Positions 56,069-64,000 of a DNA stretch of 64,000 nt are shown one piece after another. The DNA is taken from positions 70,312,956 to 70,376,955 of the forward strand of contig CM062292.1 in NCBI GenBank assembly GCA_031216915.1, read 5' to 3'. Both the position numbers and the translations under genes were made by a program. Under the pieces are notes generated by a model. That model had not been told where the DNA came from. It was given only the letters and a program-made list of their open reading frames with translations, and made no database searches. Source of the DNA: Pictodentalium vernedei (Eukaryota; Mollusca; Scaphopoda; Dentaliida; Dentaliidae). Numbering within the stretch: the stretch's first letter is position 1; the number at the start of each line of letters is the position of its first letter.

Positions 56069-56520
56069 TTCATTCTACAGCAATCAGTTACAGATGAAAA
56101 CACTTTGTTTTCACTCGGTGGAATAACAGTGAATTAAGCCAAGAATAAATCTCAGATTATGAGCGAATGGAAAGAGCTATTGTCCAGAGGGTACAAATTA
56201 AACTATCCAAACTGTATATTTTATATTTCATAATGCATCTTTAATACATATATTAAATTCATACCCTCAGTTTGATGAGTTCCTGCGCATAAATAAAGAC
56301 ACTTTCAGGGCAGCAGTGGATCTTAGACCTGCATGGAATAAAATATTTACTAAGTAAGGCGATGTGAAATGGGTTAAATAAATCTGTTATCCACGACACT
56401 ATTCACAGTGGTATACGACCAGGCATATATTGCATATAAGCAGAATGAGCTGGATTGCCCCGTCACAGTGAATAAAGTATCTACATATAAATGTTGGATA
56501 CTATGGATACATACTTACTA
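56069..56520. other. No recognisable feature
   Basis: AT-rich; no frame or repeat recognised. Confidence 0.35.
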
Positions 56521-56834
56521 TAGTTAAAACTAGAAGTCCTGTAATGAGATGCGCACAAATAGCACGTCGATCTGCGCGTTAATGTACTCGATATGACCAT
56601 AGTAAGGCTATCAAATTCTGTACATATGGCCTGTGCACAAACAATGTTTCAGCCAATGGACCTCCGGTTAACCCGGAGGTCCTTTGGCAGAAACATTGCC
56701 TGTAGTTGCTATGAGTAACCAGGAGAATCTGACGTACTTTGTATGCCATTCGATATGGCAATTGCGCGCAATTCCTACGCGCAATTAAGCCTTGATAATC
56801 GCACAGTTCATGACAAGACTTCTAGTTTTAACTG
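56521..56834. mobile_element. TA-flanked MITE, CAGTTAAAACTAGAAG family, copy 4
   Basis: Left end TAGTTAAAACTAGAAGTCCT (first base changed), right end complement. Central stem GGACCTCCGGTTAACCCGGAGGTCC has two mismatches, the most worn copy. Confidence 0.75.
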
Positions 56835-57083
56835 TAGTTATTTAATACTCAAATACAAAGTAAACTCTAAAAGTTACCACCCATGAAGGGTTAGTGAAAT
56901 TGCTGATCATCAGTTTAAACATATTTAACAATAATCTGGAGAACACAGAGTTAAACGGTTAATTTACATTTCCAGCTGCAGAAATTGATAATTACATAAC
57001 TCTTCACAACGGGACCTGGTGGCAGTCACAGTGGCCAGACCAGTGTATCATTACCATTATACACTGCGCAGGCCATCCGACTA

Positions 57084-57811
57084 TAGGGATATGGCGACAG
57101 GGGGAGGGTGTGTGCCCCCCCCCCCCCCCCCACAGATATGAGTATTCTTTTTCAATAGTTGGAAATTCCGAGGTCAAAAATCAAATAGTTGGAAATTCAA
57201 TAAATTAACATTGTTCATGAAATGAAAAATATTAAAATTTCAACTAATGATGAGAAATTTTGATCTTTTATTTTCAACTGGAAACTTGAGTTTCAAATTT
57301 CCTACTCTAAAATTGACATGGCCTCAAAATTTCGACTCTGACATCAATCCGGTAAATTTTCTGACCCAGACACATTATAAATGATGCTTTTTCCGTTTTC
57401 AGACAAGTGAAAATTTTCAGAAGGGTTCATAACCCTTTACCCAACGCAGATGATTTCAAAATTCATTATTTTAAATATCATTTTTAAAAAACTTTTTTTT
57501 AAAAATTTCAACAAAACCATATCATGTGACCCCTCTTTGGAACGCGCTCGACGAGCTTGTTCCAAAGAGGGGTCACATGATATGGTTTTGTTGAAATTTT
57601 TCGAAAAATAATATTTTTTCAGCAGCTGTATTTGCATATTACGCGGGCGGATGCGGGCGATTCGTTAGGTAAATGGTTAAAAGATATCACCCAGCGCTGC
57701 AGTGCGACCACCTATCGAAACCACTCACAGTTGGAATTTACACCGGGGTACACCACCCCGCCCCCGCACCCCACTCCCTCCCCCAGCTAAAACCCTCTAG
57801 CCACATCCCTG
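57084..57811 (-). mobile_element. hAT-like non-autonomous element with nested MITE, copy 1
   Basis: Ends TAGGGATATGGCGACAGG and the complement of CAGGGATGTGGCTAGAGG. It is an inverted copy of 60578-61253: the same TTTTGACCTCGGAATTTCCA-type interior, C-run and nested family 2 MITE at the same place. A clear 8 bp target duplication was not seen here. Confidence 0.7.
57429..57680. mobile_element. TTAA-type hairpin MITE, family 2, nested in the hAT-like element
   Basis: ATAACCCTTTACCCAACGCA to CGTTAGGTAAATGGTTAA; arms CTTTGG/CCAAAG. Confidence 0.85.
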
Positions 57812-57840
57812 ACTATCACAATATATCAATAGAATCATTT

Positions 57841-58091
57841 TTAACTGGTAGAGTGCTGGAAGCCCATATTTGGGCTTTACCCTGAAGTATAGGTACCACA
57901 ACTTACAGGCTTCATATTCAGTGGGTGAGCTTCGCCTTATCTTTGAAGTAAAATTATTTAGTCTGTTAGGATTTGCATTGTTACAATTTATGGGAGAGTG
58001 CCTATTGGCACTCTCTCATAAACTGTAACAAGGCAAAAGAAACCTGAACAAATTCTGTTGACCAAAAATAATTTAGCACTCTACCAGTTAA
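57841..58091. mobile_element. TTAA-flanked MITE of another family
   Basis: TTAACTGGTAGAGTGCT and complement at the ends; inner hairpin TTGTTACAATTTATGGGAGA and near-complement at 57977-58030 around GTGCCTATTGGCAC. TTAA on both sides but a different terminal repeat from families 1-3. Confidence 0.65.
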
Positions 58092-58565
58092 ACTCCAATA
58101 CACAGTGTAACGCTAAAACTCATGTTGATATAATAAATTTTCACTGTACCTGAAGTTCCATGAGATCCAGTCCTAACAGCACACAGAAAGTGTCCCAGAA
58201 TATTTATCACTGCTTTTCACATATATTATCTTTTTTTTACATTAACTTGTACTTTTAATATTTGTTTTTAAACTACTTCAGTATGAATTTACAGAATCAA
58301 TTAAAGCACTGGTCAGAATATCACAAGAAAATCAATACTTTTTAATCACTGCAAAGCCTTCACAGGGCAGATTCAAATAATTGACCAATGATCCATGAGT
58401 TAATGACTACTCACTGCATAATTATTAGAAAAGCGTGTCAACCTGTAAAGAAACCAAGTGAGCAGTTAAGAAGCTGAAGAGCAAGGAAACGTTTTAACCT
58501 TCTGTGTACTGAGCTGAAATAAAATAAGTCGAAATCTGAAAGTAAAGAGAATATTTTAACTTTCT
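58092..58565. other. No recognisable feature
   Basis: AT-rich DNA without motifs. Confidence 0.35.
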
Positions 58566-58585
58566 GTGTTCTATGTTAATAGTAA

Positions 58586-58816
58586 CTTGCCCAAGGACAC
58601 AAGGCACAAAAGTGCCTTGTGTCCCTGGGCAAGGCACTTAACCCCGAATGCCTGGGATTCGTATCCCGGGCATTCGGGGTTAAGTGCCTTGCTCAAGGAC
58701 ACAACGCGGGGGTGCGAATCAGTCGCTGAAATGGTCACCCATCCAACTACTAACCGCGCTCGACGTTGCTTAACTTCGGTGATCTGACGAGATCAGGTTA
58801 CCACGACGCCACCCCG
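58586..58816 (-). mobile_element. 5S rRNA-headed SINE, rearranged
   Basis: On the minus strand 58816-58720 reads like the internal promoter part of 5S rRNA (GATCTCGTCAGATCACCGAA, GTTAAGCAACGTCGAGCG, GGTTAGTAGTTGGATGGGTG). The SINE body follows only as far as GTTGTGTCCTTGAGCAAGGC, then folds back into an inverted copy of itself (58610-58702). Confidence 0.75.
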
Positions 58817-59205
58817 CTCCCAAACTATCAGATCATTTCAATTAAACTATGATACCAGTTGCAGATACAAAGGCAGTATGAAGTACTGTGATCATAATCC
58901 GGCCTCTTTCGCGGTCAGATCGTCATGCGATCGTGACACAACTACACCAGTGGGGCGAGATTTCGAAAATACAATATTGCGAAAGTAAGACCATATCAAG
59001 AAAAATAAACAAAAACATCCAGGGGTGCAGCCAACAATTTTTTTAGGGGGTCGCCCACAATGCAGCTCAACGATGAGAATGTCTGGCAACTAAAAAGACT
59101 GACATCTTGCCCAGAGGACTTGGCCAAAGGTCAAGTTGGAGGAGATTATGGGAGGGGTGACCCCTCCCATAATCTCCTCCAACGTGACCTTTGGCCATAG
59201 GTGGC
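58680..59205. repeat. 530 bp direct duplication, copy 1
   Basis: Matches 62148-62675 in the same orientation over the 5S SINE head, the unique flank (ATGATACCAGTTGCAGATAC, CTCTTTCGCGGTCAGATCGT) and a terminal hairpin. I estimate about 95% identity by eye. Confidence 0.85.
59116..59196. repeat. Hairpin with GGGAGGGGTGACCCCTCCC centre
   Basis: ACTTGGCCAAAGGTCAAGTT and complement, ~36-base arms; one mismatch (CAAGTTGG against CCAACGTG). The partner at 62577-62666 keeps a matched pair. Confidence 0.75.
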
Positions 59206-59639
59206 GGTCAAGTGATATAAAAGCTGTTGTTATATAAATATATAAATCTGGAAAAAACTGAAAACCTGAGTACATATAGCTGAGCCCTGAAACAAAATTA
59301 TTTTAACCCCCAAAGCTTCTACAGATACAAGGTCAAAATGCAATATTCTTTCTTGTTCAAGAAAATACGTTGCAAGGGGCTGTAACTCGCAACAAAGGTT
59401 TGGCAATACAGCCCCATTGCAGTTTTGTCGCACGGTATACGTAATTCCTAACCATGCAGACGCGAAGCCAGGAATTTTGTTGGGGAGGTGCACTGAGTCG
59501 CGATCGACGATTATTGAGAAGAGTGAGTGTCAAATGGAGCTCTGTGGTTGCATCTGGAAGAATATTATGTGAAACTTGGGGTCTAAAATAGAAGCACTTT
59601 TGGACAATTGGATATGAACCATCTAATACAATTTATTTA
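59206..59639. other. No recognisable feature
   Basis: Short frames only. Confidence 0.35.
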
Positions 59640-60022
59640 TATATTTTTTAATTTATTTATTGGTGTTTAAGGTCACATATTTCTGCACAATGGCTGATCA
59701 TGACCACGACAGCTTTACGGGTGGAGGAAGCAGGAAACCCCCCCCCCCCCGCCCCAGGAGACCCACCGAGCAACGGTGAGCAACTGTCATCTCCTCCGAC
59801 ATACTAACTCCACCCAAGCAGGGTTGGCATTGGTTAAAGACAGGTGCACCATCGACATGCAGTATACCTTAGTACACAACGCCACCGTGCCGCCAAGTGG
59901 GCAATGGGGTGAGAAGTGTCTTGCCCAAGGACACGACTCGGTTGCCGCAGACGGGATTCGTACCGAGAACCTCTCAGCGTTCAGTCGGCACCTCTACCTA
60001 ATGAGCCAGCGCGCACCCCCCC
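59640..60022 (-). mobile_element. tRNA-derived SINE, minus strand
   Basis: Head at 60022 (GGGTGCGCGCTGGCTCATTA, then GGTTCTCGGTACGAATCCCG as a disturbed B box), body TGTCCTTGGGCAAGACACTT, tail ACCTTAAACACCAATAAATA at 59665-59646. C-runs at 59738-59755 and 60007-60020 interrupt it. Confidence 0.8.
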
Positions 60023-60195
60023 CCCCCCCCTCCAGATACAAAATAGATCTATTAAGATGATAGGCGTATTTTAATTTCGAGATATATATTATATTATACC
60101 CTTATACCAGTTTGTGTAATTCTGTTAATGTATAAATGAAATAGCGATAATCTCGGTGTAACATATAGGGCCTCACAATACCAAGGCCATGCACC

Positions 60196-60290
60196 TAGTT
60201 TCTGTGAAACGTCAAGAACTTTGATACTTTTTGATAACCGAGGGTATTAGAAAGTATCAAAGTAGTGTCTAGAGGTTTCACAGAAACTAC
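60196..60290. repeat. Hairpin repeat
   Basis: TAGTTTCTGTGAAACGTC and near-complement with the inner stem CTTTGATACTTT/AAAGTATCAAAG. Confidence 0.55.
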
Positions 60291-60305
60291 AAGCAAACGA
60301 GAACA

Positions 60306-60549
60306 TACCTGTAACCTAACATGAAAAGCAGAGGACACTTGCAAACAAAATTCTTGAATAAAATTTTTTTTTCATTTTTTGTCTCAAAAACGTAGGTCAT
60401 GACCCCTCTTTGGGACGAGCGGGACGCGCTTGTTCCAAAGAGGGTCATAACCTATGCTTTTGTGACAAAAAAACAATAATGAAAATTAATCGGCGATTTT
60501 TGTGAATAGCGCTGACCGATTTTGGCCGGTTCGTTGGGTAAAGAGTTAA
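60306..60549. mobile_element. TTAA-type hairpin MITE, family 1
   Basis: Left end decayed (ACCTGTAACCTAACATG), right end TTGGGTAAAGAGTTAA. Arms CTTTGG/CCAAAG; centre altered to GAGCGGGACGCGCTTG. Confidence 0.75.
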
Positions 60550-60577
60550 AACAACTTACTCCGATACACCCTACTCT

Positions 60578-61253
60578 CAGGGATGTGGCTAGAGGGTTTC
60601 AGCTGGTGGGGGGGGGGGGGGGGTGCCACCGGTGTAAATTCCAACTGTGAGTGGTTGCACTGCAGCGCTGGGTGATATCTTTTAACCCTTTACCCAACGA
60701 ATCGCCCGCATCCGCCCACGTAATATGCAAGTACAGCTGCTGAAAAAATATTATTTTTCGAAATATTTCAACAAAACCATATCATGTGACCCCTCTTTGG
60801 AACGAGCTCGTTCCAAAGAGGGGTCACATGATATGGTTTTGCTGAAAGTTTTTAAAAAAAATTTAAAAAATGATATTTAAAATAATGAATTTTGAAATCG
60901 TCTGCGTTGGGTAAAGGGTTATGAACCCTTCTGAAAATTTTCGCTAGTCCTGAAACGGATATTTATAATGTGTCTGGGTCAGAAAATTTACCGGATTGAT
61001 GTCAGAGTCGAAATTTTGAGGCCATGTCAATTTTAGAGTAGGAAATTGAAACTCAAGTTTCCAGTTGGAAATAAAAGATCAAAATTTCTCATCATTAGTT
61101 GGAATTGTAATATTTTTCATGAACAATGTTAATTTACTGAATTTTCAACTATTTGATTTTTGACCTCGGAATTTCCAACTATTGAAAAAAATATTCCTAG
61201 CTGGGGGGTGACCCCCCCCCCCCCACCCCCACACCCCTGTCGCCACATCCCTG
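60578..61253 (+). mobile_element. hAT-like non-autonomous element with nested MITE, copy 2
   Basis: Ends CAGGGATGTGGCTAGAGG and the complement CCTGTCGCCACATCCCTG, flanked by a perfect 8 bp target duplication CCTACTCT (60570-60577 and 61254-61261). 8 bp duplication and a CAGGG start are hAT traits. No transposase inside; long G and C runs near the ends. Confidence 0.85.
60682..60922. mobile_element. TTAA-type hairpin MITE, family 2, nested in the hAT-like element
   Basis: TTAACCCTTTACCCAACGAA to GTTGGGTAAAGGGTTAT; arms CTTTGG/CCAAAG with the loop deleted (GGAACGAGCTCGTTCC). Confidence 0.85.
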
Positions 61254-61261
61254 CCTACTCT

Positions 61262-61875
61262 CGACCAATAAATAATTCCGCTATATTGTTTATGCATTTC
61301 TGGCTTATCTGTCTGCCAGCATCCAACGTACTACGAGTCGTCGTACAGCTCTTCTGAGGCCACAGACTTTGTCTTCAATAGAGGTTGATGATGTGCCACG
61401 TGGACCTTTCATTGAGCCCGAAAATGGCCATCGCATCACATTTTCTACCTCAGAGTCTAGTGAATTTATATAGCACCTCCACCAATAAAAAATACTAACT
61501 GCATTGCATACGTATCTTCAGTTCTTTTTTTCGAGTTTTATATTCCTGTCTCGGTGCGAAGATAAAGGATTCCTAATGTACTTCTGTTTGTCCATCGTTC
61601 TGTTCATCCCTCCCGAACTTAGATCCGCAAGTGGTCACACATCTGTCCTCGAATTAAGTGAACTGATATTTTATATATTAGACACCCATGACGCAAGAGC
61701 CTGCATCTATTGTTGGGTTGTGTTGTTACGTACGATGTATCGGGAAAAGTGAGCTGGCCCCATTTTGTCAACATTTTCTAATCGGAAATGGGAGATAGTC
61801 CCTCGTGTGGAACTACAAATTTGTGGAGATTCGCTCCTCTCCGAGCTTCGCGCCTGCTAAGGTTATTCAGTATGC
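61262..61875. other. No gene recognised
   Basis: An 82-codon frame (61504-61752) has no motif. Confidence 0.35.
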
Positions 61876-61887
61876 AAAATATCAGAT

Positions 61888-62286
61888 TTTTTTATTAGGG
61901 TTTAACGGCACGTTAGCAGCCAGGGTCATATTACGTCGATGACAGTTTTACGAGTGGAGGAATCCGGAATACCCGGAGAGAACCAGCCAGCAACGACGAG
62001 CATCTGTGAGCTCTCCAACATCGGAACTCTGAACTCTGCACCACGGCAGAGGTCTGGTTAGATCGGTTGAAGACTTGCGCACCATCGACGTGCAATACGC
62101 CTTAGTACACAGCATCATCGTGTCCCCCATACGGACATTTGGGGTTAAGTGCCTTGCCCAAGGACACAACGCGGGGGTGCGAATCAATCGCTGAAATGGT
62201 CACCCATCCAACCACTAACCGCGCTCGACGTTGCTTAACTTCGGTGATCTGACGAGAATCGGTTACCGCGACGCCACCGCGCCCCC
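61888..62286 (-). mobile_element. Full-length 5S rRNA-headed SINE
   Basis: Perfect 12 bp target duplication AAAATATCAGAT (61876-61887 and 62287-62298). On the minus strand the head reads GGGCGCGGTGGCGTCGCGGT, then TTCTCGTCAGATCACCGAAG, TTAAGCAACGTCGAGCGCGG and TTAGTGGTTGGATGGGTGAC, aligning with 5S rRNA boxes A and C. The body (GTTGTGTCCTTGGGCAAGGC, TATTGCACGTCGATGG, GGTTCTCTCCGGGTATTCCG) is the same as in the tRNA-headed SINEs. The tail ends near TTAAACCCTAATAAAA. Confidence 0.85.
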
Positions 62287-62675
62287 AAAATATCAGATCA
62301 TTCCAATTAAACCATGATACCAGTTGCAGATACAAAGGCAGTATGAAGTACTGTGATCATAATCCGGCCTCTTTCGCGGTCAGATCGTCATGCGATCGTG
62401 ACACAACTACACCAGTGCGGCGAGATTTCGAAAATAAAATATTGCGAAAGTAAGACCATATCAAGAAAAATAAACAAAAACTTCCCAGGGGTGTAGCCAA
62501 CAATTTTTTAGGGGGTCGCCCACAATGCAACTCAACAATGAGAATGTCTGGCAACTAAGAAGACTGAAATCTTGTCCAGAGGACTTGGCCAAAGGTCAAA
62601 TTGGAGGAGATTATGGGAGGGGGTGACCCCTCCCATAATCTCCTCCAACTTGACCTTTGGCCATAGGTGGTGTCC
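62148..62675. repeat. 530 bp direct duplication, copy 2
   Basis: Partner of 58680-59205. As the shared block contains the SINE head plus its right target-site copy, the duplication came after the SINE insertion. Confidence 0.85.
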
Positions 62676-63220
62676 GGTGGGGTGAGGGGAGGGGAGGGAT
62701 CAAAGAAAAAAATCTTCAATACTTGATATCAGCAGAGAACAAAGATTTCATGCTGAGTGCAAGTGAATCAAATTCAGTATTGGGTTGAGGACCTTTGGGA
62801 TTGGGGGAGGGGTGGTCATACGACCCCCATGACCCTCCCTGGCTACACCTTTGTACCCTAGATTTAGTGTTCTCGCATTTCATTTTCCGATGTGTAAGAT
62901 TCGACAGTATTTAGTTAGAAATGTAGACAGAGAATTTGGGCAATCACGATCCGGTCTTATTCTCTGTGTATTTTTGTGATATCAGTATACTGTACAATAA
63001 GATTGCGGTGATAAATGTAGATAGAGAATTTGGACCGGATCGCTACCCAGTCTTCGAGATCTAGTCACATCCCCTGTTTACTTTTGCAATCCGCTCTTAT
63101 TCCCTACCTACTTGTGTGATAGCAGCCCGATGATATGTGCAATTTCTAACTACAATAATTATTGTTCTATACACAAAAGCAATGCGATATAATAATCTGA
63201 AACTATCCACGAATACGATG
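62676..63220. other. No gene; weak internal repeat
   Basis: TAGACAGAGAATTTGGG...GATCCGGTCTTATTCTCTG at 62923-62965 is echoed at 63019-63060 and partly at 63085-63120. Old, small-scale duplication. Confidence 0.4.
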
Positions 63221-63471
63221 TTAACCCTTTACCCAACGTAACGGCCAAAACCGGCCAGCGCTATTCTCAAAAATCGCCAATTAATTTTCATTATTTTTTT
63301 CATTTTTTGTCTCAAAACATAGGTTATGACCCCTCATTGGAACGAGCTTGTTGAGCTCGTTCCAATGAGGGGTCATAACCTATGTTTTTGAGACAAAAAA
63401 TTAAAAACATTAGTTATTCAAGAATTTTTTTGGCAATTGTCGTCTGCTTTTCATGTTAGGTAAAGGGTTAA
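63221..63471. mobile_element. TTAA-type hairpin MITE, family 1, best preserved copy
   Basis: TTAACCCTTTACCCAACGTA to GTTAGGTAAAGGGTTAA, both ends complete. Arms CATTGG/CCAATG match over more than 30 bases up to GAGCTTGTTGAGCTC. Confidence 0.9.
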
Positions 63472-63485
63472 TTTTCAATATAGTA

Positions 63486-63726
63486 CAGTCGTCGTGGACT
63501 GGTCATATCCACGCGTGGGCAGTGATGTCCACGCATGCGTTTACCAGACAATAAAAATAAACATTTGCAAAATTTTAATTAACCAAGCATCTTGTCGTAC
63601 CCGTTGCTTCATTGGTTACCTTCATCATTGGTTATTTCTATAATTAGTGTCAGGAATCTAATATTATTACGTCCGTGGAAATATTGCCCATCCGTGGAAA
63701 GTGACCAGTCTACGGCGGCTGTGCTG
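63486..63726. mobile_element. TA-flanked pogo-like MITE
   Basis: CAGTCGTCGTGGACTGGTCA at the left; the right end ACCAGTCTACGGCGGCTGTG then CTG is its imperfect complement. TCCACGCGTGGGCA and TGCCCATCCGTGGA pair inside. TA flanks both ends. Confidence 0.65.
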
Positions 63727-64000
63727 TATCTCGTCTTGTTCAGCGACATAAATGGCAAATGGCTGTAACTTAAGAGAGAAAAAACCCACGTAACAACACA
63801 CCCCAACAATATGTGCAAGCTCTTGCGCCAGGGTTGTCTAATGTGAATATATCCATTCACTTAATTCGAAGACATATATGGGGCCACTTGTGGATCCACG
63901 TTCGTAGGGACGAACAGAACGATGGACGAATGGAAGGATATCAGGAATCATTATCTTCTCGCCACAGACGGGAATATAAAAATGAAAAAAGGAACTGAAA
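63727..64000. other. No recognisable feature
   Basis: Runs off the window end; short frames only. Confidence 0.35.

Noticed and set aside
57115-57133. Homopolymer C and G runs (also 48737, 54589, 59738, 60007, 60608, 61212)
   Set aside because: Possible G-quadruplex formers, but they coincide with SINEs and the hAT-like elements or with simple-sequence noise and may be affected by sequencing error.
58720-58816. 5S rRNA gene (also 62190-62286)
   Set aside because: Only the internal promoter half aligns, it is joined to a SINE body, and the 62 kb copy has a target duplication, so these are SINE heads.

Overview
The window looks like repeat-dominated nuclear DNA of an invertebrate, most likely a mollusc or another lophotrochozoan. 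The reasons are AT-rich non-coding DNA, a degenerate Polinton, a Helentron-type Helitron, Tc1 and non-LTR remnants, tRNA- and 5S-headed SINEs, and several occurrences of a GGGAGATAA-type motif that I associate from memory with molluscan intergenic DNA. I see no convincing host protein-coding gene. Almost every recognisable reading frame belongs to a mobile element, and nearly all are broken.

Layout. 1-3.47 kb: right part of a decayed Polinton/Maverick-like element, all genes on the minus strand (capsid-like fragment, zinc ribbon + phospholipase A2-like + integrase pseudogene, a membrane protein, a small Cys/His protein). Each gene is preceded by a similar TATA/purine motif. 3.5-7.9 kb: unassigned DNA, a pogo/Tigger-like MITE and a Tc1 remnant. 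7.9-15.8 kb: one plus-strand Helentron (basic repeat N-terminus, DUF6570-like domain, HUH Rep, Pif1 helicase, C-terminal endonuclease), broken by at least seven nested repeats. 16-20.1 kb: TTAA-flanked hairpin MITEs, a SINE and minisatellite DNA. 20.3-22.9 kb: a 5'-truncated LINE. 23.9-25.6 kb: a second LINE with an inverted 5' end. 27.4-49.5 kb: an ~11 kb tandem duplication (unit A 27.40-38.12 kb, unit B 38.29-49.52 kb) with a SINE fragment exactly at the junction. Each unit carries the same Tc1 elements, MITEs and LINE scraps. 50.0-51.5 kb: ~180 bp satellite array. 52.36-53.72 kb: an element with 175 bp inverted repeats and the tail of an integrase-type gene. 54-64 kb: SINEs, a pair of inverted hAT-like elements each holding a nested MITE, and a 530 bp direct duplication.

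The dominant theme is hairpins. At least three TTAA-flanked MITE families share one palindromic core (TGACCCCTCNTTGGAACGAG and its complement). In most copies the two arms match each other even where copies differ. These families have inserted into the Helentron, the hAT elements and the 175 bp-TIR element, so the insertion order can be read from nesting. The genes do not form a working pathway; what can be read is a history of transposition, duplication and decay.
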